Assembly (NCBI RefSeq): GCF_022369515.1
Contig: NZ_CP059724.1
Location: forward strand, 6,386,001 to 6,450,000
Source of the DNA: Paenibacillus sp. 19GGS1-52
Lineage (GTDB): Bacteria; Bacillota; Bacilli; Paenibacillales; Paenibacillaceae
Length of the DNA: 64,000 nucleotides
Reading direction: 5' to 3'
How positions within the stretch are numbered: position 1 is the stretch's first letter; the number at the start of each line of letters is the position of its first letter. The notes under the pieces are model-generated. The model worked only from the letters and a program-made list of their open reading frames with translations. It was not told where the DNA came from and made no database searches. Below, in pieces: positions 53,275-61,982 of this stretch. Both the position numbers and the translations under genes were made by a program.

Positions 53275-53291
53275 ATTATTTGAATATAAGG
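53275..53291. promoter_or_regulatory. Possible ArsR-type operator before SulP
   Basis: ATTATTTGAATATAA resembles the TTGAATA half of SmtB/CzrA-type operators. It lies between the ArsR and SulP genes. Only one half-site is clear, so this is a weak call. Confidence 0.3.
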
Positions 53292-53352
53292 TAAATATTA
53301 CTCCTGCTTGTCGCTCTTGTCAACGTCAAAATGACATTCATGATTTCCAAAT

Positions 53353-53679
53353 TCACTCACTACGAATGCTTTCAAGCATAGAAATAGCACTTACGAGGTG
53401 ATTATCAAATATTTGCTTGGCTACAGCCAGAAGGTCTTCAATCAGGGGGTCGCGGAGGGAATAAATAACAGTAGTGCCTTCCTTAACTGTGGCTACAACA
53501 TTCTTGGCGCGTAATACAGCTAGCTGCTGGGATACTGCTGATCCTTCAGAACCGAGTATTGCCTGCAGTTCATTTACGTTCTTATCTCCTTCACTCAGTA
53601 GCTCAAGGATGCGAATTCGCATGGGATGAGCCAGTGCCTTAAAAAATTCCGTCTTAAACTGCTGAATTTCGCTATTCAT
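53353..53679 (-). CDS. ArsR-family transcriptional regulator
   Basis: This 108-residue winged-helix repressor has FFKALAHPMRIRILELL, NELQAILGSEGSAVSQQLAVL and the wing KEGTTVIYSLRDP. It contains no cysteine, so it lacks the usual thiol metal or persulfide site and must sense something else or bind metal through His/Asp. It is upstream of SulP on the same strand with a 107-bp gap. ArsR-SulP pairs recur in Gram-positive bacteria. The ATG has AAGGAG before it. Confidence 0.9.
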   Translation of the reverse strand: MNSEIQQFKTEFFKALAHPMRIRILELLSEGDKNVNELQAILGSEGSAVSQQLAVLRAKNVVATVKEGTTVIYSLRDPLIEDLLAVAKQIFDNHLVSAISMLESIRSE

Positions 53680-53793
53680 GGACTCTGCTCCTTATTGCTT
53701 TACTTCTGATTCTATTAGCTATCATAGCATAGCCGCAGCGGTGGATAAACCTCACCTCCAGGGAAGACAGTCGGGGGAATATCCTATTTTAGC

Positions 53794-54171
53794 TCAATGG
53801 ACTAGCGGATATATCTTGACTGCCTTGGTTTTCAACTCTACAAAAACTCCCAACCGCATGGGCTCGCCCAAGCTCTCAAACATCAATAGACTATCGCCAA
53901 CCCGCAAATATCCCGTACCGTCTTCTTCAAGATTATCCAGGATACCGATGAAACTAACCGTATCTCTTTCCAGGTGAATATGATACTGATCGCTGTCTGA
54001 CGGCACAATATCTACCCAGCGCATGAACAGCTCTGCAAGCTCAAATTCCACCTCACACTCTGCACCAGGCTCCACATGAGGCCCATACCAGCTGCCCTTG
54101 CCCTCACCGTATTCCGTGACAAAGAAGACCTCATTTTTGCTCAAGCCGATTTTAGAAATAATTATTTTCAT
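53794..54171 (-). CDS. Hypothetical protein, beta-rich
   Basis: I do not recognise this 125-residue protein. It is predicted mostly beta strands (KIIISKIGLSKNEVFFVTEY, ECEVEFELAELFMRWVDIV, RLGVFVELKTKAVKIYP), with no signal peptide or membrane segment. ATG 54171 follows GGAG by eight bases; an ATG 14 codons earlier lacks a site. It lies 60 bp after the phospholipase-D-like gene, so the two are probably co-transcribed. Confidence 0.65.
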   Translation of the reverse strand: MKIIISKIGLSKNEVFFVTEYGEGKGSWYGPHVEPGAECEVEFELAELFMRWVDIVPSDSDQYHIHLERDTVSFIGILDNLEEDGTGYLRVGDSLLMFESLGEPMRLGVFVELKTKAVKIYPLVH

Positions 54172-54231
54172 GTCATAAGCTCCATCTATAAAGTTATACC
54201 GATCATTATACATGAAGTTGGACTTCTGCGA

Positions 54232-55833
54232 TCAAGTGTAGGTTTGGGTCGCCTTATTCAGGTATGTACTGGGATGAAGCCAGGGATGCTTGAAGAATTC
54301 CTTCTTATCCGTGATTTTTCTGGAGACACCAAGGTCATAATCGATCATCGATTTCACTTTGTTTGCAAAGGCTTCGCCTTTGACTAGCAGGCCCAATTCA
54401 AAATCGTGGCAAGCGCTTCTTTCATTGATATTATAAGAACCATGGAACACTGCCCGCGATCTGTGGTCATAGGAGATTTTCCAATGGGAGAAACGGCCTG
54501 TTAAGCTATAATCGTAGAAAGATACACCATTGCAAAAAGGCGTGTACATATTACTACGCACTGCCGCACGGTTCGTAGGGTGATCATTAACCAGCAGCGG
54601 GTTGCAGATCGATAAGTGACCCGAACAGTCTGGACCCAGCTCACCCAGCCGATCCCAAAAAGCCTGATCGATCAGATAAGGATTCACAATGACCGTCTCC
54701 TCGGCTGCATAAGTGATTAAATCCAGATAATACTGCTGCATCAGATTGACCGAATTGCCCGGAAAGCTCACAAAGAGCGTACATTCTTCCTCTCCGCAAT
54801 CATAATTCACATCTGGGTGGTAAAAGACCTCATTCGCCTCAAAATGATCGCCTCCAAGCAGTATCCATCTCGATTGAAATATGACATTCAGCGGCAACGC
54901 CGCAGCTCCGCGAACCCGAAAGCAACCGTCATGCCACTCCTCCACTTTACCGGGGATTCCAACTATTTTTCCGTCTATACTTGCTATAGATGATTCCTTC
55001 AGAGGCGTTCCATATGTATATTGGTCACCGATATTCAAACTGCCGATAATTGAGGTTATGCCATCGATGATCATAAACTTTCGGTGGTCAATAACATTCA
55101 GCCCGGAGATTTCCACATCCTTCTCTACTGTATCCTGCAGAAACAAGATATTTTCGGGGACACCCTGCTGCTTCAAAGCCTCCCGCTTCATACTCCATCC
55201 CACAGTAGTGTAACAGGAATTGGACGTATTCAGCAGTTTAGCTCCTGCCGCTTCCAGTCGAGCAGAAATTTTGGAGAATTCCCCAAATTCCAGATTGTTC
55301 CCATAGCCTAAAGCTGTGATAGTGTAATTCACCATAATCCGGACCTGCACACCACGTCCAAGCGCACGAAGCAGTTCTTCGGCAATAAGATTTCCGGAAA
55401 TATCGTTAAAGAACAGCATCACGGACAGATGAATATACCGCTCTGCTTTTGCGATTTCACTCAAGAGCATCTCTAGACACTGTGGACCATTCGTATACGG
55501 ATCTACACAGTTATTCTGGGTCGTCTGCGGAGCAAGCGCTCTGAGCTTACCGGAATCGAGTCTGCTCACGGCAAAAGCAAGCTGTTCGAGCATAACCTGA
55601 CTGAAGCCGGGCAATTGCTGCAACTGCTCAGCTTCAGTAATTACGCCGCCAAGTTCCTGCCGATATGCGCGAGCAGCCTCCCGATCCATCATCTCTGTAA
55701 TTTTCTCTGCTGCTTCGCCGGCTTCCGGCTCAATACTGCGTAGTGAACCACCGGATAAATAATAGTTCACGTAATCAATCATATTCTTCTGTGAGCGGTC
55801 ATCCCACTCCGAAATCGGCAACTTGTTCTCCAT
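54232..55833 (-). CDS. Phospholipase D-like protein
   Basis: This 533-residue protein has an N-terminal helical region (about 1-105) and two PLD domains. The first catalytic motif is intact: DHRKFMIIDG with SLNIGDQY. The second is divergent: HWKISYDHRSRAVFHGSYNI, where His, Lys and Asp are spaced one residue short of HxKx4D, though GSYNINERS and the ELGLLV strand remain. It could be a phosphodiesterase or cardiolipin-synthase relative; no membrane helix is visible, unlike typical Cls. ATG 55833 follows GGAGG. Confidence 0.82.
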   Translation of the reverse strand: MENKLPISEWDDRSQKNMIDYVNYYLSGGSLRSIEPEAGEAAEKITEMMDREAARAYRQELGGVITEAEQLQQLPGFSQVMLEQLAFAVSRLDSGKLRALAPQTTQNNCVDPYTNGPQCLEMLLSEIAKAERYIHLSVMLFFNDISGNLIAEELLRALGRGVQVRIMVNYTITALGYGNNLEFGEFSKISARLEAAGAKLLNTSNSCYTTVGWSMKREALKQQGVPENILFLQDTVEKDVEISGLNVIDHRKFMIIDGITSIIGSLNIGDQYTYGTPLKESSIASIDGKIVGIPGKVEEWHDGCFRVRGAAALPLNVIFQSRWILLGGDHFEANEVFYHPDVNYDCGEEECTLFVSFPGNSVNLMQQYYLDLITYAAEETVIVNPYLIDQAFWDRLGELGPDCSGHLSICNPLLVNDHPTNRAAVRSNMYTPFCNGVSFYDYSLTGRFSHWKISYDHRSRAVFHGSYNINERSACHDFELGLLVKGEAFANKVKSMIDYDLGVSRKITDKKEFFKHPWLHPSTYLNKATQTYT

Positions 55834-55945
55834 ATGTAAGGACCTCCGTTTATTCTTATTAACATCGTTAAGCACTAACCCAATTAGGGCTAAACTTAGA
55901 TACCCAAGATGTGCTTCTTATAAACGGGTCACCACATTTTCGCAC

Positions 55946-55985
55946 AAAAACAGGGTGTTCCAAATGGTTCTTGGAACACCCTGTA
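55946..55985 (-). terminator. Terminator after the aminotransferase gene
   Basis: ACAGGGTGTTCCAA pairs perfectly with TTGGAACACCCTGT around an 8-nt loop. The minus-strand tail is TTTTTGTG. Confidence 0.9.
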
Positions 55986-56004
55986 TCAGCGACAATTGTT
56001 ATTC

Positions 56005-57180
56005 CTAAGCAAAGAGTTTAAGCCTGCCGATTCGCTCCACGGCTTCTGTCAGCCGTGATTCATCGCTCACCAGACCTACCCGTACATAACCTTCACCGTA
56101 TGTACCAAAGCCGTTGCCTGGTGCCACAACAACATGCGCCTGCTCCAGCAGCAGATCCGCAAAGCTCTGCGAGGTGTATCCTTCGGGAACTGGCAGCCAG
56201 GCGAAGAATGAGCCGCCAGGCGCCACAGCATTCCAGCCAATGTTCCGCATTCCGTCGATTAAGATATTCCGCCGGTTCTCGTAGCGAGCCACCAAATCTT
56301 CGACACATTGCTGCGAACCGAGCAGCGCTTCCGCCGCTGCGGCCTGCACTGCACCAAACAGGCTGACATACATGTGATCCTGCAGCAGATTCAGGCTCTC
56401 GATTACGCTGGAATTCCCTACGGCAAACGCCACGCGCCAGCCGGCCATATTGTACGTCTTAGATAGCGTGTATATCTCGATGCCGTTCTCCTTAGCTCCT
56501 GGCGTCTGGAGATAGCTGATCGGCTTATGACCTTCATAGCCAATAGCAGCATAGGCGAAATCATGCACCACACAAATATTATGCTGCGCAGCAAAATGAA
56601 CAGTCTCCTGAAAAAAATCCTCCGTTGCTACCGCTCCGGTTGGATTGTTCGGATAATTCAGGAACATCAGCTTCGCCTTGGCAGCAATATCAGGGCTTAT
56701 ATCCGTGTATGACGGCAGATAAGCATGCTCCGCTGTCAGCGGCATCATCTCCATGATGGCCCGCGCAAGCTCAATCCCTGACCAGTAATCAGGATAACCG
56801 GGGTCCGGCACAAGCGCCGTATCACCGGGATTCAGGAGACACTGCACGACCTCGACCAGTCCGGTTTTGCCGCCAAACAGGATTGCTACCTCACTGTCAG
56901 GCTTTAAGTCCACCCCATATTCCCGCTTGTAAAAAGCCGCCACTGCTTCCTTAAGATAACTGTGACCGCGAAACGGTGGATACTTATGATTCAGAGGGTC
57001 AGCCGCTGCCAACTGCAGTGCTTCAACAATATGATCCGGTGTAGGCATATCAGGATTACCCTGTCCAAGGTTAATAACATCATGCCCTTGTGCTGCTACT
57101 GCAGCAGCCTTGCCGACCAGTGCAGCGAAAAACTGCTTGGGCAGGTTATTTAACAGTTCAGACGGCTCGAAAATATTCAC
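56005..57180 (-). CDS. PLP-dependent aminotransferase (MtnE/YkrV-like)
   Basis: This 391-residue class I/II aminotransferase has the substrate region NLGQGNPDMPTPDHIVEAL, DPGYPDYWSG, NYPNNPTGAVA, the PLP-binding Lys in TLSKTYNMAGWRVAF and C-terminal GYVRVGLVSDE. By resemblance to B. subtilis YkrV (MtnE) it may transaminate the methionine-salvage keto acid 4-methylthio-2-oxobutyrate, usually with glutamine. GTG 57180 is about 10 bp after AAGAGG; an earlier GTG touches that site. The mtnU-like omega-amidase is 1.6 kb away and divergent. None of the other mtn genes is here. Confidence 0.85.
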   Translation of the reverse strand: MNIFEPSELLNNLPKQFFAALVGKAAAVAAQGHDVINLGQGNPDMPTPDHIVEALQLAAADPLNHKYPPFRGHSYLKEAVAAFYKREYGVDLKPDSEVAILFGGKTGLVEVVQCLLNPGDTALVPDPGYPDYWSGIELARAIMEMMPLTAEHAYLPSYTDISPDIAAKAKLMFLNYPNNPTGAVATEDFFQETVHFAAQHNICVVHDFAYAAIGYEGHKPISYLQTPGAKENGIEIYTLSKTYNMAGWRVAFAVGNSSVIESLNLLQDHMYVSLFGAVQAAAAEALLGSQQCVEDLVARYENRRNILIDGMRNIGWNAVAPGGSFFAWLPVPEGYTSQSFADLLLEQAHVVVAPGNGFGTYGEGYVRVGLVSDESRLTEAVERIGRLKLFA

Positions 57181-57208
57181 TAGCGCTGGCACCCTCTTTT
57201 GGAAAAAG

Positions 57209-57505
57209 TTACTTGTTGATCTGTTCGCCGTTATATACCTTAACGTCGAGCGGTGCAGTCAAGAATTCGCCTGCTTTGGCTGCGAAGGCTGTAAAATGAC
57301 TGCTTGTATTGTGGCTGGAAACCGCTTCAGAGTCAAGCCAAGTCTCTACCATGATATATACATTCTCTTGTTCTGCATGATTGTAAAGGTCATAAGAGAG
57401 ATTGCCCTCTTCTGCATGAGTAGCTGCAATCAGCGGCTTAACCTCTTCTAGAAACTGCACTTTGAGATCGGGATTAACATGAAATACAGCATGAATAATA
57501 ATCAT
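57209..57505 (-). CDS. Putative quinol monooxygenase (ABM domain, YgiN-like)
   Basis: This 98-residue single ABM (dimeric ferredoxin-like) domain has the pattern HAVFHVNPDLKVQFLEEV, EEGNLSYDLY, VYIMVETWLD and TSSHFTAFAAK of YgiN-type quinol monooxygenases. Its product or protective role is not defined. The ribosome site AAAGGAGGA is strong. It lies between the nitroreductase and aminotransferase genes, with gaps of 24 and 28 bp. Confidence 0.85.
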   Translation of the reverse strand: MIIIHAVFHVNPDLKVQFLEEVKPLIAATHAEEGNLSYDLYNHAEQENVYIMVETWLDSEAVSSHNTSSHFTAFAAKAGEFLTAPLDVKVYNGEQINK

Positions 57506-57529
57506 TGTCTGTGTATCCTCCTTTATTTT

Positions 57530-58165
57530 TTACTTCCACTGAGCAATTTTATCAATAGGTAAACGAACGGATTCATGGCCCTCTTCAGCAGCTTTACCAA
57601 GCGAAATCAGCATAACTGGAATGTAACGATCTTTATCCATACCAAAGGCTTCTGCGATTTTATCCTTTTCGAAACCGCCGATAGGATTTGTGTCGTAGCC
57701 ATGCGCACGGGCAGCCAACATCAATTGCATGGAAGCCAGAGCGGAGTCAATCAGCACGGTGTCTTTGTTAGCTGCTGCTGGCAAGGTGGAGAAATGGCCG
57801 GCTAGTCTAGCCAATTGATTCTCTTTGACATCGGCAGGCATAAACCCGCGCTCAACAGCAGCACCGTATATTTCTTCAGCGTAATCGAAGTTGTTCAAAT
57901 CTCCAAACACGGCAATCACTGCCGCTGAGGTCTCTACCTGCGTCTGATTAAAGCGGGCGAGCGGTGCGAGTGTTGCCTTTCCTTCTGCACTATCAATCAC
58001 GAGGAAGCGCCAAGGCTGCATGTTCACTGAAGAAGGAGCAAGTGTGGCTTCCGTAAGAATCTGGGTCATTTCCTCTTTGCTGACCTTGACTGTTGGATCA
58101 TATTTACGAATGGAGCGGCGACCTGTAATTATTCCTGTGAAATCACTGATTTGTGTAGTACTCAT
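57530..58165 (-). CDS. Nitroreductase-family FMN protein (MhqN/YodC-like)
   Basis: This 211-residue FMN-dependent NAD(P)H oxidoreductase has RRSIRKYDPTVKVSKEEM, LAPSSVNMQPWRFLV (FMN site) and DTNPIGGFEKDKIAEAFGM. It can reduce quinones, nitro compounds or related electrophiles. It is preceded on the same strand by a MarR regulator (gap 37 bp) and followed by the monooxygenase. This arrangement resembles the quinone-responsive mhq loci of B. subtilis, but the identity is inference. Confidence 0.9.
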   Translation of the reverse strand: MSTTQISDFTGIITGRRSIRKYDPTVKVSKEEMTQILTEATLAPSSVNMQPWRFLVIDSAEGKATLAPLARFNQTQVETSAAVIAVFGDLNNFDYAEEIYGAAVERGFMPADVKENQLARLAGHFSTLPAAANKDTVLIDSALASMQLMLAARAHGYDTNPIGGFEKDKIAEAFGMDKDRYIPVMLISLGKAAEEGHESVRLPIDKIAQWK

Positions 58166-58202
58166 GTGTTATTCTCCTTTATTATATAATTATAGGGTGC
58201 GG

Positions 58203-58631
58203 CTACAGCAGATTAATATTATGCTGCAGACGGTTAAGCATATCTATAAGCACTGTCTGTTCCTGATCATCGAAGCCTGTGAGCAGACTACTGATAAAAC
58301 GTTTCTTCTCTTCTCTGTATGAGGTTACTTTACCCCGCCCCTGCTCTGTAAGGGAGACGAGCGTGACTCTGTTATCGGCTGGATTATTACGACGCGTTAT
58401 CGCCCCATATTCTTCCAGACCCTTCAGGTGCCGAGTAATGGCGGCAGCGTCAATATCGATTTCCTTCTGCAGAGCGATTTGGCTGATCTCATCAACCTGA
58501 AATAACTCGTGGAGAAGACGAAGGCGAGTAGGACTGATGCCCGCACATCGTTCAAATTTAGGAGCGATCCCTTTGTTCAACGCCTGCAGCAATTCAAAGA
58601 TGCGCTCTTCCTCAGGCTGATATTCGCTCAA
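58203..58631 (-). CDS. MarR-family transcriptional regulator (MhqR-like position)
   Basis: This 142-residue winged-helix regulator has LQKEIDIDAAAITRHLKGLEEYGAITR and NPADNRVTLVSLTEQGRGK. I start at TTG 58631, six bases after AGGAGG; an ATG farther upstream (58646) contains that site. It is the first gene of the run to nitroreductase, monooxygenase and aminotransferase. The hydrolase at 58764 diverges from it. It contains one Cys (FERCAGI), so thiol sensing is possible but not shown. Confidence 0.88.
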   Translation of the reverse strand: MSEYQPEEERIFELLQALNKGIAPKFERCAGISPTRLRLLHELFQVDEISQIALQKEIDIDAAAITRHLKGLEEYGAITRRNNPADNRVTLVSLTEQGRGKVTSYREEKKRFISSLLTGFDDQEQTVLIDMLNRLQHNINLL

Positions 58632-58763
58632 AATCAACCTCCTCATTCGTAATGTATTGTGCAAAATTATATTTATAAAAATTATACTATACCTAATTAC
58701 TTGACCCGTCAACCAATATTAAAATATTAAAGAGAGATTGTCAAAAACACAGGAGGATTATTT

Positions 58764-59543
58764 ATGAGAATATCCCTTATCCAGCTTGATATCGCGTTTG
58801 GCAATCCCGAGATTAATTATGCTGCTGCGGAACGTAAAATTCATCAGGCTGCCGCTGAGCAACCCGATTGCTTGATCCTTCCTGAGCTGTGGACTACCGG
58901 CTATGATTTGCCCCGCCTTGGAGAGATAGGTGATCCTGAAGGCAGGATTACCAAAGGCTTCATCTCCACCTTGGCGAAACAATATAATATCAACATTGTG
59001 GCAGGCTCCGTGGCGAGCAAAGGGGCCACAGGGATAACCAACAGCATGTTCATCTTCAGTCGCCAGGGAGAACTGGTCGGTGAATACAGCAAGCTGCATC
59101 TTTTTCGGCTGATGGATGAAGATCAGTACTTGCAGCCAGGCGAGGCCAAAGGATTATTTACGCTCGACGGCACGTTATGCGCAGGTCTGATCTGTTATGA
59201 CATCCGCTTTCCGGAATGGGTTCGCGCGCATACGGCGCAAGGTGCCGAAGTGTTATTCATCAGTGCGGAATGGCCGCTGCCAAGATTGTCTCACTGGCGA
59301 GCTTTGCTCATTAGCCGCGCTATCGAGAATCAGTGTTATGTCGTAGCCTGCAACCGTGCAGGCAGCGACCCTGCCAACACTTTTGCCGGCCATTCCATGA
59401 TTATTGATCCTTGGGGAGACATCATCTGCGAAGCTTCCGAAGGTGAAGAAATCCTTAGCGGCACCCTTGATTTGCCGAGAGTACGGGAGATTCGGGAGCA
59501 AATCCCCATTTTCTCCGATAGAAGACCTCATTTATACTTTTAA
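58764..59543 (+). CDS. Carbon-nitrogen hydrolase (MtnU/omega-amidase-like)
   Basis: This 259-residue nitrilase-superfamily amidase carries the Glu41-Lys110-Cys144 triad (LPELWTTGYD, EYSKLHLF, LICYDIRFPE). It resembles YkrU (MtnU) of B. subtilis, an omega-amidase that removes ammonia from alpha-ketoglutaramate, the by-product of glutamine-dependent MtnE. The mtnE-like aminotransferase is 1.6 kb away on the other strand, which supports the pairing. The ribosome site is GGAGG. It converges with lipL. Confidence 0.87.
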   Translation: MRISLIQLDIAFGNPEINYAAAERKIHQAAAEQPDCLILPELWTTGYDLPRLGEIGDPEGRITKGFISTLAKQYNINIVAGSVASKGATGITNSMFIFSRQGELVGEYSKLHLFRLMDEDQYLQPGEAKGLFTLDGTLCAGLICYDIRFPEWVRAHTAQGAEVLFISAEWPLPRLSHWRALLISRAIENQCYVVACNRAGSDPANTFAGHSMIIDPWGDIICEASEGEEILSGTLDLPRVREIREQIPIFSDRRPHLYF

Positions 59544-59563
59544 TTGTGTACCGTTCTTCACTG

Positions 59564-60460
59564 CTACAGGGAATAACGCTCCCGCAGCATCCCTGCGGCT
59601 TCCACAACCCGCAGGTCCGTATACTCTAGAGCATAACCTGTATCCTGCCGTAAGGCGGCTGAGGACATGAGCTCTACACCACGGCGGGCTAACGCTTGCC
59701 TGATCCCTGTGGCAAACATCCCGACTGTGTCTGGTCCGCCGAGTTCTTGGAGTCCAGCAATGGTCTCCGGACTTACCCGCGGATAAGATAACGCTTGCTC
59801 TCCGCCAGCGGCATCCTCATAGAAGCTGTGGATAAGTTCTCCACGCGCTTGTCCGGAGCCAGCGACTACAACAAAAGCATGGACAAAATAGGCGTTACTT
59901 TGCCGCCGTTGGGCAATACCGCAAAATTTCCGGCCGCCAATCGCCAGATCGAATTCGCCAGGACAATAGGAGCCTTGGACCTCACCTGCTACGATTTGTG
60001 CTGCAGCCTGCGGGTGGCTTACAGCTACTGCTTCGGTAATCAGAGAAGAGAGCAGCCGGAAATCATCGTGAAAGTCCAGCTTCCCGCGGCTCTTCGGGAG
60101 AATCAGGGAAACATTGACGACCCCTGCATCGAGTGGTACTGCTGCGCCGCCTGAGTGCCTGACCGCTGTGCGCAGCCCGCTTCGCTCAAGCTTAGCCATC
60201 GCCAGAGCGGCGAAGGGCAGCTTGCTGTCCCGCAAACCTAAGGCCACGCCCCCAGGATGACTCCATAGATGCAGCGATGGCGGGGCAAGCCCTGTGCCGA
60301 TATCCCTGCAGAGCGTCTCTTCGAAAGCAAAAGGGATCAGCAGATCTCCACCTGCTCCGACCACTTCTTCTATATTCTTATCAATTAAATGCTCAAAGAG
60401 TGCCATAACCTCTGGAAGCTCTCTCCTGAGCGGCTCCCCATTAAATGATCCACTAATCAT
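59564..60460 (-). CDS. lipL: Octanoyl-[GcvH]:protein N-octanoyltransferase
   Basis: This 298-residue enzyme moves octanoate or lipoate from GcvH to E2 subunits in lipoate assembly. The LipL signature is present: RHSGGAAVPLDAGVVNVSL, catalytic Cys166 in GSYCPGEFDLAIGG, and Lys178 in GRKFCGIAQRR. I start at ATG 60460, eight bases after GGAGG; an in-frame ATG 26 codons upstream lacks a site. It is in keeping with the GcvH-dependent lipoylation route of Bacilli. Confidence 0.93.
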   Translation of the reverse strand: MISGSFNGEPLRRELPEVMALFEHLIDKNIEEVVGAGGDLLIPFAFEETLCRDIGTGLAPPSLHLWSHPGGVALGLRDSKLPFAALAMAKLERSGLRTAVRHSGGAAVPLDAGVVNVSLILPKSRGKLDFHDDFRLLSSLITEAVAVSHPQAAAQIVAGEVQGSYCPGEFDLAIGGRKFCGIAQRRQSNAYFVHAFVVVAGSGQARGELIHSFYEDAAGGEQALSYPRVSPETIAGLQELGGPDTVGMFATGIRQALARRGVELMSSAALRQDTGYALEYTDLRVVEAAGMLRERYSL

Positions 60461-60654
60461 CAACAATACCTCCAAGTACCGATCAAATTCGTCTTCCCTT
60501 ACCCTAGTTACATTGTACCCGATCTGCCACTCGTCCATTAAGCATTTGATATACCGCTATGATAACGCTATCCTTAGAGTATATTACGAATTCCCAAGCG
60601 AAAGCTTAAGCGCTAGAGGTTCATGCTATACACAACTTTTAGGAGTGATGCTGC

Positions 60655-61536
60655 ATGACAATGGAACAGCTATCCAAGGACCGGAGCAAGACCAGACAAT
60701 GGGAGCAAGCGCTCAATCTGCTCTACGTTAACTTTAGGGATTACAGCAAAGAAACACTCCGAACATTCGACAGCGAAGACATTCATCAGGCTAGAGTGAA
60801 TAGTCGGAAGTTGTTGACGCTACTATCCATTCTTGATCCGCAGCATACTTCGGGACTCTACCCCGTATTCAAGCAAGCCCAGAAAAGACTGGGTAAGGTG
60901 AGAGATACGGATGTGCTGATTGACTCCTTCAAGAGCAGACGCAAGCTAGCCAAGGAAGACGGAGACACAAGAACCGCAGAACTATTGGAAGCTGTAATTA
61001 AACACCAAAAGGACAAGCGTAAAGACTACCGCAAGAAGCTGGCGGAAGAGCTGCCGAAACTGACGGGCAAGGATCTGGATGGACTGTGGAATGACTTCTT
61101 GAGCGGACAGCTTGAAGATCTGGTAGCAAAAAGAGATGCCAATGTTGTTATGCGCGAGCTTGAGGTAGCCTATGAACAGAAGAAAAAAGCCTGCAAAACT
61201 ATATTCCAACAGGATGCCGAATCTCCAGAGGCTTTCGACTCCCTGCACCAGCTACGGATCGCTGCCAAGGAGCTTCGCTACACCGCCAGCGCAGCTGCCT
61301 TTGCACTGAATCAGAAATTTCATGCTCATGAAGAGATATACAAGAATATTCAGGAACAGCTTGGGCTCATTAATGACAAACGGGTATGGTTGGATACGCT
61401 AAACTCGATCGGACGCGATGAACTAGATATTGGCAAAAAAACATGGAGCACCTTCACAAGTACCTTGAGATCTGAAGTGCTCGATGCTCTGCATCAGAAC
61501 GATGTCGTCCATATTGCTAATAGAACAAAAAAATAA
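60655..61536 (+). CDS. CHAD-domain protein
   Basis: This 293-residue, all-helical, highly charged protein has the two CHAD half-motifs IHQARVNSRKL and LHQLRIAAKELRY. CHAD domains bind polyphosphate and occur next to CYTH phosphatases or polyphosphate enzymes; none is adjacent here. It is cytosolic. A GGAG ribosome site precedes ATG 60655; a second ATG two codons later is equally possible. It converges with thioredoxin at a shared terminator. Confidence 0.92.
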   Translation: MTMEQLSKDRSKTRQWEQALNLLYVNFRDYSKETLRTFDSEDIHQARVNSRKLLTLLSILDPQHTSGLYPVFKQAQKRLGKVRDTDVLIDSFKSRRKLAKEDGDTRTAELLEAVIKHQKDKRKDYRKKLAEELPKLTGKDLDGLWNDFLSGQLEDLVAKRDANVVMRELEVAYEQKKKACKTIFQQDAESPEAFDSLHQLRIAAKELRYTASAAAFALNQKFHAHEEIYKNIQEQLGLINDKRVWLDTLNSIGRDELDIGKKTWSTFTSTLRSEVLDALHQNDVVHIANRTKK

Positions 61537-61568
61537 CTAGGAATTATCCGTTTATCCTCAGAACTAAT

Positions 61569-61611
61569 AAAGGCAGGAAGTCGCATAGAGTTTATGCTTC
61601 TTCCTGCCTTT
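61569..61611. terminator. Bidirectional terminator between CHAD and thioredoxin genes
   Basis: AAAGGCAGGAAG pairs with CTTCCTGCCTTT, with flanking T and A tracts on both strands. Confidence 0.88.
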
Positions 61612-61620
61612 CACTGCTTA

Positions 61621-61959
61621 TTAAAGAATGCTTGGTGCTTGAGCATATTTATTTAATACCCCTTGGTAGACTGATTTCGGACGTAATCCGACCAATTTTT
61701 CCATAGGTTGTCCTTCTTTAAATACAATAACCGTAGGCATGCTCATAACACCAGCCTCTGCTGCCAGCTCTGGCAGATCATCACAATTCACCTTTAGAAT
61801 AGATACAGTATTCCCATATTCCTGATGAAGCTCCTCCAGCAGAGGCAACAGCACCTTACAAGGGGGGCACCATGGTGCCCCGTAATCTACCAGTACCGTT
61901 CCGCCACCTTGCAATTCCGCCCGCAGCATATCGGCGGTGTCCACATTTATAATAGCCAT
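61621..61959 (-). CDS. Thioredoxin-family protein with WCPPC active site
   Basis: This 112-residue thioredoxin fold has the active site GAPWCPPCK (Cys31 and Cys34), the cis-Pro region VMSMPTVIVFKEGQ and LVGLRPKSVYQ. Classic TrxA is WCGPCK; a Pro in place of Gly raises the redox potential in known variants, so this may be a specialised thioredoxin rather than the main one. It lies 23 bp after a MerR regulator, which probably controls it. The ribosome site is GGGAGGA. Confidence 0.9.
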   Translation of the reverse strand: MAIINVDTADMLRAELQGGGTVLVDYGAPWCPPCKVLLPLLEELHQEYGNTVSILKVNCDDLPELAAEAGVMSMPTVIVFKEGQPMEKLVGLRPKSVYQGVLNKYAQAPSIL

Positions 61960-61982
61960 GTAACATTCCTCCCTACATCATC

